From Blattamonas nauphoetae (lineage: Eukaryota; Preaxostyla; Oxymonadida), in the NCBI GenBank assembly GCA_033064195.1, contig JARBJD010000008.1:1-64000 (forward strand): a stretch of 64,000 bases of DNA, given 5' to 3'. Below the pieces are notes generated by a model that had not been told where the DNA came from, searched no databases, and saw only the letters and a list, made by a program, of their open reading frames with translations. Below, in pieces: positions 1-12,216 of the stretch. How positions within the stretch are numbered: the first letter of the stretch is position 1; every line of letters starts with the position of its first letter. Both the position numbers and the translations under genes were made by a program.

Positions 1-1092
1 TATCGAGGATCACCAAGAAGAACAGTTATGGCTTGATCAAGTCACTTTTGGGGAGAGAGATGCCTCTTCTTTCACGACGCATATCTTCAGAATCCACATC
101 TAATTCCGATTCAACTTCGAATTTGATTCATCGATGCGAATTAATCTGTTGGAAGGAATGACGAGGTTCAAGACCGGGCGAAGCTCTTTCCAATGTGATG
201 TGAAGCAGATCTTCAAACCTACTGTCTGTTTTGATCGTCTTCTTTTCATTATTATCGAAGATTGAACTCCTTGTCCCTTCATTCGTCCCATCAAGAGAAA
301 CGATTCACGGAATCGGCTCCCAACGCAGGTCTGTCCTCCATTTTCCAAGTCTCACTCTCCATTCTATGATTTCTGATTTCCTCTTCCTCTCAGCTGAGAG
401 AGGACATAACCGATATCAACGCGTCCAAACCCAACCTCGCACTCAGCGATTCCTTCATCCGCGTGTCCCAACCCGACTACTTCACTCGATTTGTGATTGA
501 CTTCAAAAGCGGCATTGTCAATTTTGCCACCCGATCGTTCGTGCAAGTCGTGAACAACCTCAGTCCACACACATCAAGATCGACAAATGCCTTTACACAT
601 CATCCTCATCCATCAAGATGACGCGAGGCGAGGAAGCTTCGGATAGGATCGAAAGGAAGACGACGAAGAGAATGACGCTGATCTGGAAACACACCTGACA
701 GGCCGAGGAGCAGGAGGAAGTTGAGCTGGCTGAATACAAATAGGAGATCCACTTGATTGTTGCTACTCGGAAATGGAAGTCAACGGGAGGCAACGTGTCG
801 TTGTTCTGCACTCTCCCTTCCTCACATTCAGCATCCTTCCCAAACACAAACTACGATCAACTTCTCCCGCCAATTTATCTCACACAAATTAGCCAGATCT
901 GCTGTACACGGTACGCTTCAGGAACAACACCAGTCAAACTCAGAAAATGTGAGACTCTCTCCATACCACTCCTCCACTCTCGTTCGCTGGCAGCAAATCG
1001 CGTGGAGCGAGCCGGAAGTTGACAACGATGACGAGCTCTTGTCAGATGTGACGTTTAGGATGATGTTCAGGATTGAATCAAAAACTAGTTGA
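1..1092 (+). pseudogene. Decayed or intron-rich gene fragment, unidentified
   Basis: Several short plus-strand open stretches in different frames look coding rather than random. One runs through about 395-590 after a plausible splice acceptor (residues LREDITDINASKPNLALSD), and others cover about 753-1022 and 757-1092. They never join into one long frame, so the stretch is either a gene with short introns or a decayed gene. Some blocks (a short basic stretch followed by hydrophobic beta-rich segments) weakly recall the C-terminal part of very large VPS13/chorein-type lipid-transfer proteins. That resemblance is by eye only and may be wrong. The left end lies outside the window. No neighbour supports a function. 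Confidence 0.3.
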
Positions 1093-3698
1093 CCACAAAG
1101 AGCGGACTAGAATAATGCTCATACGGAGGTTAATTTTTGCCAAGGACCCCGTTTGGGCTTTGGTGAGATTAATTGTTATCTTTACGGGTTGATCGAAGAT
1201 CAATTGAAAATATCCACAATACCAAGGAATTTTACATGCATTGGTTCACAACTGGTTGTTTTCTACCTGTTCTGCTGTATTGGATTCCAGATTAGTGGGA
1301 AAGGACAGAGTAATCAACCTGATCCATTCGTCCGTCCATATTTTCTTGGTCCGTCACTCGTCAACAGTATTTATACCATATTTTATTCAATCTTGTTCTC
1401 AGATGATGCAGTACTCTAAGTTCATTGCTGAATGAACGAATACGGAGAAGGACGACGATGGTGTGAGGGACGTTCAACGAGGCGATCAGAACGATATCTC
1501 ATTGAAAGAAGAAGAACCAAAGGAAGAAGGACAGAAAAGGAAAAAGTGGAGGAGAGATTACACTTCAAAACAAAAGATAAAGAAGATTGGCAATTGGGAT
1601 GAAGATCCTCAAGTCTGATCGATAGAGAGCGCCAAAGAGAGGATATGCGACAAGAAAAGAAAAACCAAGATTCAAGGATGAGACAAAATTGTTGAGAAAG
1701 AAGATAGAACACATTCAAAGTGAGAAAGAAAAGAGATTGAAAAGTTTGGGAAGGAAGGAGCCGAAAGAAAGAAAAGTGGAAAGTGAAAGAAGAAGAAGTG
1801 AGGGATACGAAAGGAGGAGCAGAAGAAGCAAGACTGGTAAGACATTAAAGATGTTTTGTGGGCAGCATCAGATTTTCTCGCCTTCCGAATACAATCTCCG
1901 TCACTCGCATCTCACTCATCCGTCTCCCGCTCACCTGTCGCCCGCATCCTTCTCACCGTCTCCCTCATCCACATCCTTCGCATCGTCTCCCTCATCCACA
2001 TCCTTCGCATCGTGTCTCTACTTCATTTCTCTATCAAGCTGAGACAACTTGTAAATGATCCACTCGTCGCTCAAATTTTCAGGATTCAACACGGACTCGA
2101 CGAATGACGTAAAATACATCACCAACCGCATGCTGAGCTGACTTAGAAAGGTGGACCGAGTCTGTTTCACTCTCTGATTGCTCATTATTCCTCCTTCAAT
2201 GCTTTGTATCTCCTGCCTTCTCCCCGTTCAACTGCTTCCAATGGGAGCCGACACCGAACGGCACTGACAGGATGAAGAAATAAGGATACGAATGGATGGG
2301 GAAGAAGACTGCCTCAAGAAAGGAGCAGAAAACAATCCATATCAGTCAGCAGGCCAACATCACTCGACAACCACACAATTGGAAAGCTGACGGAGTGTTG
2401 GAACTAGACGTATTTTGAGATTGCGGAGAGGATGAGAGCACTGAATTTCCTGAAAGTGATGAATCAGTGGAAGCTCTTGGAGTGTGGACGAGAAGAAGCT
2501 TATCGAGGCGGGTGTGATCTTCACCCTCACTTGCCGTCTGACTGACAAGATGCCGCTGATTGAATCCAACTCCATCCACGTGAATTCAAATAATGACTCG
2601 TCCAACAGCGCATACGACAACAAAATGAAGTTTGTACTCAGTCAGGTGATGATGAGCCCGATCCCAAAGAGAAGAGACTGGAAGCTAATGCTGAACGTCT
2701 TCAACGATAATGATGGACCTTTCACACAACTTCACTCATCCCACCCTCTCAAAATGAAATCAACATTGTCAGACTTCTGTTTTCAGTGAACATTCCCACA
2801 ATGCTCTCTTAACATCATCTCAACCCATCTTCAGAGCAATCACTTGTCTGATACAAACACAACATGATTCTGGTTGGAAAGGAGCTCCGAATTACATGAT
2901 TTAGAAACCGAATTGTGGAAATATCCAACTCACGGAAAATCCAAAGCACGTCCAGTGCCCAGAAAGATGAAAGAATGAGTGAATTGAAGAGAGATTGAAG
3001 GAAGAAAATGAGAGAGGGACAAGAAGAAGAAGAGTATATTGCGGAGGATGGAGGTGAAAGAGAGGCAAAGATGAGCAGCGGAAAGTCTGCTAGAGGAGGT
3101 GAAGAGAAATGAATCAAGATGAAGAAAGGCGTTCTGGAGAGGAAGTTGATGAATGGAAATGACTAAGAAGGAGGAAGTAGCATTTGACGCTGATCTGGTA
3201 GACATGATTGAAGAGGTTGACATAGATGTGCGGAGAATAGATGAGGAAGATGAAACAATTGATGATGAAGAGACGTGTTTCTGGATGAAAGAGGAAAAGA
3301 ATGAAGGCATGATGAATGAAAAAGCCTGATGGAAGATCATGATGATGAAGAGAGATAAATGCCCAATGGATTTGATTAGATTTTGCGTGCAGCTCGATCT
3401 GTATCTTGGCTGATGTTCCGCTGAGATTCAGCAAAATCTGTTGGATGGTTTTACCGTAAAATGGATCGATGTGGAACCGCACGATGACTCGGTTCAGTCT
3501 CTACAGACATCGAATTGATTTCATTGAGGTAATATAGCAAGAATCAGACCTCCATCAACAGTTTTGCGTTGTGTATCGGTCGTGGACAGATCGCCGAGCT
3601 TGGAGGAGCGTTTTGGGAATGCTGTGAATTATGCAAAGATGGTGATGAATCGTCTATATTGCTTCAAAAATAAGCTCTAGAACATTGAAGGAGGAACA
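1093..3698 (+). other. Low-complexity purine/serine-rich stretch, no confident gene
   Basis: The plus strand here is strongly purine-rich (Lys/Glu/Arg-rich translations around 1430-1850 and 2980-3340), so the opposite strand gives long serine-rich shadow frames. An acidic run lies near 3170-3330. No frame stays open beyond about 120 codons and I recognise no domain. It could be the continuing body of the decayed gene at the left edge. A two-unit 27-bp tandem repeat lies inside it. Confidence 0.3.
1957..2010. repeat. 27-bp tandem repeat, two units
   Basis: Two adjacent, essentially identical 27-bp units (1957-1983 and 1984-2010), each beginning CGTCTCCCTCATCC, with a partial third unit following. 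If translated in the open frame they give a repeated Leu/Ile/His/Arg-rich nonamer. Probably a small replication-slippage product. Confidence 0.7.
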
Positions 3699-3706
3699 CA
3701 AATGAC

Positions 3707-4265
3707 CAGGCTTCTGATTAGGATCCGACTGATCCGACCATTTTTGATCCGACCATCCTAAGAATGCTTATTTCTTACTATTTTATGTTATTTTAGTCTT
3801 TATTCGAACAAAAAAGTGATAATGAAGTGAAAATAGAAAATTATCATAAATCGTTTCGAACTTGAGGATCCGAGTCGATTCGTAGAAGATGGTTCTGAAA
3901 ACATGAATGAGGACAAATTATAACGAATAGGAGCATTCCGTGATCAAGATTCATGTGAATGAACATCGAATGATCGTCAGAATCGATGAAATCATCATTC
4001 AAGAAAACTTGACAATGGGATCGATCCAAGAGATGATGCCAAGAAAGTCGTTGATGAGACCAGAAACTCCTTTGATTTGTGTTTTAGAGATGAAAAGTCA
4101 AATAAACAATATAAGATGCGAATTAAACATCAGAAAGAGTGGAAAGTGACAAAATTAGTGAAATCTCGAAGCTCCCAAATAGGCGATGATCGGACGAGAA
4201 AAAGTGCCCGTCGGCTCATTTGATCCGACGAAAGCACTAAAATGTGCTGACCAGTCAGAACCCTG
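3707..4265. mobile_element. hAT-like MITE A (559 bp)
   Basis: The element starts CAGGCTTCTGATTAGG and ends CAGTCAGAACCCTG, so the ends are imperfect inverted repeats of the CAGGnTTCTGA type. It is flanked on both sides by an exact 8-bp direct repeat, CAAATGAC (3699-3706 and 4266-4273). Eight-base target duplications with CAGG-type ends are the signature of hAT DNA transposons, and there is no room for a transposase, so it is non-autonomous. It is clearly related to the elements at 37001-37561 and 51291-51811: the subterminal GGATCCGACTGATC block is shared with the former. It sits in a region without a recognised gene. Confidence 0.85.
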
Positions 4266-4273
4266 CAAATGAC

Positions 4274-5420
4274 TGTTGAAGATTGGTGGACAATCGGACG
4301 ATGAACAAAAGTCGAGATGGATGAAAATGAAAATGACACAGGAATCAGAACAAATCCAGACATAAACAGTTGCCAGCATGATTGATCATGTCTTGATTAT
4401 CGTCCAAGTCAACGGTGTGCGGATACCTGTGCTGGTTCTGGAATGAACATCGGAAAGTGAGAGAACATACAAGTCCAACAGATGCATTCATTTCGAAAAC
4501 ATATCCATTTTCTGATCAATTGCGTTCCATTTGTTGTTGTGTGTGCCTCTTGGAGCGTGTAATTATATGTATCTCAATTTAGAACATTTTTCCCCATAAA
4601 TTGAAGAATGGCCATCACATCACAAGTCTTGAATTTTTGTCGAAACTCAATGGTAATGAAGTGAAGAAATGACAGAGAGGGAATATTCCGACATTCATCA
4701 ATTTGGAAGTCATCATCCTAAACGTCACAGATGGGTTGTTTAAGATGATGGATGCTGAGCAGATGATCACCATGAAAAGATGGAGCAAAGGAACAAGAGA
4801 AAACAAACGAAGCGTAATCGATGAAATATGTAAGATCAAGACACTCGACAGAATTATTTATCACTTCCGGCACCATTCATACGCCTTCACATGATTTCTG
4901 TTTCTGTTATGATTCTTCGTTCAATGCTGCACTTTATTGTTTTTGTGTAAATTGGGCATTATTGACGGGAATATCGACCAAACTTCCCGTTTCTAGTTCA
5001 TATCAGGTCCTTTCACGATCATAGGAGATCCGACCCTTTGATGAATTTTGAACTGACACTGACCGGCACTTTTGGCCGGTCAGACAAGCCTAATCAAAGT
5101 ATCGGGTTTTGTCCAGACTATATATTGAGATGAACATGGAATTCTTGATTGAGTGAGACGATAAAGATACGATCTGACCCATTCTATGGTCATTTTGTGA
5201 TGACATCAGTTTTTCCTCTTTAACAAGGCATATCTCAAGCAAAAAGATGGATTTGGGTGACCTGGCTGGAAACGCAATTTATTAGTTGCACCCCAATAGA
5301 ATTGGAGCGAATTATGACTGTTGTGGATGTTTTTCACCCCACTTTGTCTCAAATTGTTCATCATTATGGTTATCGAGTGTTGCTGTTTTCTGAAAACATC
5401 TGAAAATTCGCCAAAAGAGG
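4274..5420. other. Intergenic stretch, no recognised gene
   Basis: About 1.1 kb with only short frames in all six readings. Around 5035-5085 there is a short GC-rich hairpin-like motif (CCGGCACTTTTGGCCGG) preceded by GATCCGACCC, which resembles the subterminal bases of the hAT-like MITEs. I could not find a matching second end or a target duplication, so I do not call an element. Confidence 0.4.
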
Positions 5421-6056
5421 AACGGGAGGAAACAGAAGTGAGAATGGCACAACAGCGACTTTGTGTGTTTCCACACAATCCACAAACCTCCTCCAAAACG
5501 CGAGTCGGCAGTGAACAGAGATGGAAGCAGTGCGTCGAATGAAGACGAGAATCAATCAAAAAGGAATGAAGCCAGAAAGGAATGGGAACACGATGAGAGG
5601 ACAAGAATGAACAACCAACTCCATCGCCAACAGCGACCACGAAGACGCTGTCTCAAACCAAAACAGGAGGAATGAATCCAAACAGAAAGTGTGAAGTGAA
5701 TGAAGGTCGCTGTAATTGGACCACTGTGTGTATGATGAATGAACAGAACTAATTCGTAACACAATGAAGAATGAACAAGGAGTGAAAGGAGAATCGAGTC
5801 AATGGATATAAATGTGATGTGGCTGAATGATGTGTCTGGAGAAGATGAAGTGATTCCCAATTCGAGAAATGACGCGTAAACAGGAACGAGCTGGGATCAT
5901 CGATGACGAGATGAACAGCACAGCTCGAGCCTGGTTGTGACGTGGATGTGGTGAAGGAGAGGGGTTACTAGTTGTGGGGATGAATGTGACAAGAGAGCTC
6001 GATGTGAAGATAAGGACACGAGGATGTAGTCAAATAGGAGACCAAGCAGTGAGTGA
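5421..6056. repeat. Duplicated 3' flank of the receptor gene, copy 1
   Basis: The block from about 5421 to 5665 is nearly identical to 24545-24790, in the same orientation and in the same position downstream of the minus-strand receptor gene. This marks the left edge of a segmental duplication (unit 1 against unit 2). Open frames exist on both strands in both copies (for instance a minus frame containing THCFHLCSLPTRVLEEVCGL), so the block may contain the end of another gene, but I recognise no domain. From about 5670 to 6056 I see no convincing gene. Confidence 0.6.
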
Positions 6057-9000
6057 TCACTCTTTCATTTCCATTCCAGATCCAACACGAGTCTCGTCGG
6101 GATGAGAAGAGAGGAACTCCTCAATCTCAGAAAGCGTTGGACGATGGTTCGGATCGACAGACACACAACGATGGATCAGAGAGATGAATTCTTCGTTCTC
6201 AAGTGATTCCATTTTCGGTCCAATTCCTGTTCCCGATTGTCGTTGAGCATTCACTGCATCCAGTTCCCCAAACGGCACTTGGCCAGTCTCAATTTCCCAC
6301 AAGATCAGGCCAAGACTAAAAACTGACGCTTTCGAACCATCCACTTGTCCCACAACTCCTCCCGCCAACACAACTTCAGGTGCTCGCCATCGAAGACCAT
6401 CCATTCCCGACTTCTCTGTGTGCTGCTTGCGTCATCTCAGCTGGCTGGTTCATGTCTTGCTCCAAGTTTGGGGTGGTTGGGGATTCTGCATTTGGGCGAA
6501 AGCTGCTTCCAGTTCAGCTTCTTCTCGCGTCATTTGCAGTTTCAGTTGAACATTTCCAGATCCATCAATCAGAATCCAGTGAGACGAAAGACGAGTCAGA
6601 ACATCACTCCATCCTCGATGAGCAACAACATGTTTCAATCCATTCACAATCTGAAGACCAACTCCTCTCTTCCACACATCGCGATGTTCTTTGTGAAGCA
6701 CACTGTAAAGTGTCGAATCCATTCGAGCTGTCGAAATCGCAAAGTCTCCATTGCACACCATCACTTCTCCAAACTGTGATGGATCCTGTTTCTCAGTTTC
6801 GTTGTCTGGTCTGTTCTCCTTGCCTGAATTCAACGAAGAAGCATGATTGTCATCAGTTCGAATCACTCCATTCGAACAATCCACTCCAAACTCTTCCACT
6901 TTCTCAACATCAATCTGTTCTTGCGGTTCCATCTCGTTCTGTGCTGGTTCAGTACTCTTCTGCTGTCGTCGTCGCAGCAGAACGATGACGATGATGGCCA
7001 GCACGAGTGCAATCAGCAGACATCCAACCAGCGGAAGAAGCCAGCTCAGCAGTTTCTTCGTTTCTGGTGACATGGTTTTCTTGTCATCTTTGCCAGGAGG
7101 AACATACGACGATTTCGGGATGTGGAATGAGATTGAGTCGATCATCAAGACTGGCGTTGTCGTTGACTCATTTCCTTCTGTCGGCACAATCGACTTGATT
7201 GTGTATGTCGTGTCGTGTCAGAAATCTGGAGTCACCAACCACAACAAACTTGTCGCTTTCGCCTGTCTTCGCACTCTCATTCATTTCAACTGTGATCGTC
7301 ACATCCTTCCCTCGCTCCTCCACAACAATGTCCAACGAGCCCCTCACTGTGTCGTTGAACACCACAACGATGTAGGAATATTCAGGTTCTTTGGACAGCA
7401 GATAGGCAGTTGTTCCGGTCAGACATGGAGGAGTGTCGGGTGTGGTAAAGGAGACGAAGTCGGGTGTTGCAGCGAGGTTGAATGCCCACGCTTCGGCGGT
7501 GATTGGGATGGCGTTGGACTCCGACGACGACGATGGCACCACACCCACAATCGAAGTGATTGTGTATGCTGTCGAAAACTTCAGATTCAGATTCGACGAC
7601 GGCAGAAGCGAGCCAACCCCATTCACGAATTGCAGTTCTCCTGTCAGCTCAGCGCTTTTCTCTGTTTCTTTCAGTCTCACTTCATAAAGCTGAGATTCGA
7701 GTTGAACCTTCCCCTTCACAATCACATCAAGTCTCCTCCACACTGAATCAAGCTTCGCTTCAACTTGCTCAGTCAGGTACGGTCCCATTTTGTTGAAGGC
7801 ATCGTGATCCACTCGAGTGTAGGTGAGGATGGATGTGTCGTAATCGAATACTCTTGCATACATTCCCACGCTGTTCGGCGTGGTCGTGGTGTAACAATCA
7901 GAGATGGAGATATCGGTTGGGTTTAGGTTGTACACGTCTCGGATCTCAAAGTCTGCGAACTGAACATTGTTGGCCGTCGATTGTTCTGTGCTGGAATCTG
8001 TCGGAGTGTCTTCCTTGTTGATCCCAACAAAGAGAACGTTGTTAAGAGAGATCGGGGAAGTTGTTCTTGGAAAAACAACCACTGCTGATGACGAAGTTGA
8101 GTGACAGTTCTTGACGAGGCAGTCAGACATCACAAATCCACCCACATCCCCAACCACAGCTCTGCCCTTCAGATTTGATGAACAATCGATGAACTGACAT
8201 CCTTCCATTGTGAGTGTCGACGACAAGGTCATTGCGCAGAGACCCCCTCCAGTAGAATCAAACGTTGGAGGATTGGTCGTCTTGCAGTTGATGAACTCAC
8301 AGTCGGTGAGAGAAAGAGGACATAATGCGTAGACATACGATCCACCTCCCTTTCCGCCAGTCCAACAATCTTTAAAAGACATGTCTGACACAGTCGAGCC
8401 AAGTGAGTTGTAGAGTGCAATGTACATTCCTCCACCAGAAGATGCGGCATGTACTGTAGCGGAACACCCCACACTGCGGCATCCAGTTAATGTGACGGTT
8501 GCATTTGAGTACAAATATAGGCTTCCTCCGTACCATCGAGCCGAACAATCAGTGAAGTTGCACGATTCGACTCTCACGATGGAAGAGGGAACAGTTAAGT
8601 GTGGATTGATGTAAACAGCTCCGCCAGCGCCAAATGTCTGAACAGTGTTGGTGAACGAGTTGGAGAGGAGAGTGAGGGAGCCAGGGTAGTTGTCGAAGGT
8701 GAGCGGGCGACTACCCGATTGATATTTGGGACTGGTGAAGTGGCAGTGAGAGAAGGTGACTGATGACGCAGCGGTTCCACTGTTTTGGTTGAAAGAATAA
8801 GATTTGCCATCCTCGAAGACTCCTGCAGATCCGTTGAGAGTGAAGGACGGTTCTTCGTTGGTGTCGGTGTTGGTGTTGGGGGGAGGAGAGGAGGGGAGGA
8901 GAAGGAAGAATTCGAGCACAAAACTGACCAGACAGTGTTCACGTCCCGAATCGTCGATCCCGACAAATGCGAGCTTGTCAGCGATACAACACATCCCAAC

Positions 9001-10188
9001 ATCTTCTGATCCAAATGCCGCAGGCGTGATTGGTGTGAAGACCCAATCGAACTCATGTTCACAAACGAGCATCCAATCAGCGATGACGACAATCTTCCAA
9101 CCGATTCCACATTCTTTCGAGCTGACTGTGTCAGTGAGAGGCCAATCCCGTCGTTTCCCAGAATCTGAGAAGAGTCAAATGAGCATCCAACAATCGACAC
9201 CGAAATTGACCCTCCAATCGATGAAAATGATGATGTTTCAACAACACCACGCATCGACCCAACATCATTCCACATCAAGCTCTTCGAAATCACAACTGAC
9301 GATTCTCTTCCTGATTCCTCCAATGCAGATCCAGAAATCACAATCGCACTTATCCAAGGCGACACTTCAATTCTGCTTTCAGAGATTGTCAGCATGCTGC
9401 CTGAAACAATTGCCAGCTTTGGGGACCTAGCTTCGTTATTCTCTTGTCTTCCTTCTTCAGAAGAGTCGACGAGTGAAAAGTCCATCCATTTCAGCGATAG
9501 TGTTGAGTTTGTCAACGAGAACATCGGATGACCATAAGCTTGGATGTTGTCAATCTCTTCACTCCACTTTCTGTCCGATTCATAAAGAGGGACAATTCGT
9601 GTTCCAGGTCCATTTGTCCCAATAATTTTGAAAGAATCCATCCGTTTCACTGGTCTTTCTATCAAATTCTGTCTATTCTTGTTCCAGGAACAGATTAAAG
9701 TCCTCAATCTCCACGGATATCTTCTCTCAAAACTTCGTTTCTACACATCCTCTTTTCAAGCACTGACTCTCCAACCTTCATTGTGACCTCACTGCTCCAC
9801 CTTTGATAAACTGCGTTCCACTCAGATCGATGTACATCAAGTCACATGTGTGAAGATCGGGTGTGCTCTTTTCACTTTCTTTGAAACTCGTAGCACCTGA
9901 AAGCGGATTCTCTTTTTCCATGACGGTTACTCTTGGAGATTAAGATAATGATGTCCCAATGTCTCTTCACCAGTGTCAAACAGACATATAAAACCTGTTT
10001 GTTCTCAATTATCTCTCATAATTTCAGATAGACAAAGGAAAGGAGTGTTCAGGACACGATCGATGATGATCTTGCCAGATGGGTGCAAACATGTGTCCAA
10101 TTCAAGAAAAAATACTTGTACTCCTGGGTTCATGCAGAAATCTAATTTCAACTGACAATTCAAGTGCAATAGAGCATTTTCGAGACTA

Positions 10189-12216
10189 CAGTGGCTGCAT
10201 AAGCAGCCATTCTTCCTAAACCCGCCATTGTACCATCATAGTCCTCTCATCGACTGAAATGAACCCATCGGATCTGTGCTGCTTACTGGCCCGGGGTATT
10301 GTGTCTTGCCATTTCTCAGGAAGATTCACAAAAATATTCTGTTTTAACTGGTAAATTTGAGTCAATTGTTGATTTAACGTTGAGAACAATGAATAATCCG
10401 ACGGTTCTAGAAGTCATCGTGATCAAGAGTAAAGCGCCCTCTCATCTCACTCCAAAACGTTTCTTGATGTGTCTCAGTGTTAGTCTCAGTTTCTTGAGGT
10501 TGAAGAGCGACATTGACGTCAGCAGCATTCGTAGACTTGAGTTCTCTGATCGTGGAACTCCGAGGAGCGAAGTAGGAAGTGATTTTGTTGGGTCGTTGCG
10601 GTTGTGGAAGTGGAGAGCCAGGAATTTGATCATTTTGAGGTCTTGCTTCTTGAATTAATGTTAGCATCGTGCCGGTTGAGACAATGGATTTGTCCGACCA
10701 GTGCTCGTCCAGCAGATCATCTGGAACGGAGGATGGAATATGAAACTGTCTCCGAAGTTTCGAAAGTGGCTCTGAAATCGAAATGGGATGAATACCGCAC
10801 GAGCGAAAAGCAGGTCTGATGACCTTCACCATGAATGCTTCCTGAACGGCAGGAAGAAGTGCATTTGCGATTGCTGTTCGAGTGGATGATCGATCAGTTG
10901 CTTCCGGTTCCTCAAAACATCGGTAGAAGTGAGTTTTTAAAGTTCTAAAGGGTGCATCGTCCATTGGTTGGAGGAGGTTGGTTGTGTTCGGAGGAAACGT
11001 ATGCAGTATGATTTTATTTTTGAGTAGAAGAGTGTGGAGTTCATGTTGGAATCTTGATGAATGGGAATCAACGAGGAGTAAAGCCCATCTCCCAACGAGT
11101 GACTGACAGATTCGTTTCTTTGCTACTTTTTTGATGAATAGTTCTGATATATAGCGAAAGAATGTCTCTTTATCCATCCAACCGATGCCATTTGGCATTT
11201 GACGAATGAGATGTGACGGGAACAGCGAGAATTCTTTGGCATTAGTTTTCTTTGCAACGAGAAGCACGTTGGGTAAAAACGTCCCGTCCGCACAAATGCA
11301 TGAACAGATTGTGGTATTCGGAGTCTTCATTGGTTTTCTTGCGGGGAGTGGGATTTCTTTTTTTGCATGAGCCTCCAATTGAACCTTCTTGCCGGTCACA
11401 TTGAGGGAAGACTCATCAAAATTGAAGATCAACCTCTCGTCTATCTCGTATGTCGTGATAACCTTCTCGATCGCATCAATCCAAAGCCTGACAGTTGTTG
11501 GATTACAGCATGATATCTTTTTGGTTTCCATCACAGCCGGTTTAGATATTTTAAGCTCCGTCGAAAAATCTTTGTTGTGGTAAATCCATGTCGGACTGAG
11601 AGGTCTTTCGAAATATGCCTCACCGACTTCATCAATCAACATCTTCTCCGCCTGGAAAATGAATCAAAACAGAAAAGAACGAGATACTTCCTTCTGGAGA
11701 ACTGGGAGTTTCACCGTTCCTCGATCGGATTTCTGTTTCTGAAATTGGCTGAAGAGATCCGATCGGAGAGACTTGTTCAGGCGACATGGGCGTCCATTCA
11801 CTCCACAGTCGCGATTTTCTGCAATAGCTCTTCTTGCCCTCTTGACTGCACTGGAATCAACTTTGGCAACGCGATTGACGATACCTTTCTTGAGTCTGAG
11901 ATTCTTCTCCACTCGAACGACTCTTTCGGCCCGGGACATACCGAAATATTCCGATTTTGCCATTTCCCGAACGATTGCCTTCTGGTGTGGAGTTCTTGGC
12001 TTTTTTTGCTTTTTCATTGATGATGGGCAGAACAGAGTTTGTTCCTTTTTCTGTCTCAATTCTCTTTTTTGCTTCAGTGACGATGCACAAAAATTGATTT
12101 CTTATCCAATCAGCAAGATTGAAGTGAGAATCAAAAACAAGAAAAACACTCAATTTCTGCAGACTCTATCCGTACAATGGCGGGTTTAGGAAGAATGGCT
12201 GCTTATGCAGCCACTG
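10189..12216. mobile_element. pogo/Tigger-type DNA transposon, apparently complete (2028 bp)
   Basis: Perfect 45-bp terminal inverted repeats begin CAGTGGCTGCATAAGCAGCC and are flanked by TA on each side (10187-10188 and 12217-12218). TA duplications are the rule for the Tc1/mariner/pogo superfamily. The second copy of the host 860-bp element has the empty site (about 54280) with a single TA, proving the nested insertion. The element contains one two-exon transposase gene on the minus strand. Perfect TIRs and an uninterrupted transposase suggest a young insertion that may be autonomous. Confidence 0.93.
10407..12017 (-). CDS. pogo/Tigger-like DDE transposase (two exons)
   Basis: Exon 1 runs from the ATG at 12017 to 11689, exon 2 from 11652 to 10407. 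They are separated by a 36-nt GT-AG intron (11653-11688) that keeps the frame, giving about 524 aa; an in-frame upstream start without ATG also exists. The N-terminal part is basic with a helix-turn-helix-like stretch (EMAKSEYFGMSRAERV onward), expected to bind the TIRs. The catalytic DDE_1-type core shows the first Asp in LIFNFDES, the second in RWALLLVDSHSSR and the third in NTTNLLQPMDDAPFRTLK. These blocks are characteristic of pogo/Tigger/jerky transposases, which cut and paste at TA. The stop is TAG. It lies between the 45-bp inverted repeats with no other gene inside the element. Confidence 0.9.

Noticed and set aside
1-1092. Firm VPS13 assignment
   Set aside because: The resemblance is by eye over short pieces and no long frame supports it.
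2930-3482. Minus-strand Ser/Phe-rich genes
   Set aside because: Shadows of a purine-rich plus strand; no domain, and overlapping frames of equal length.
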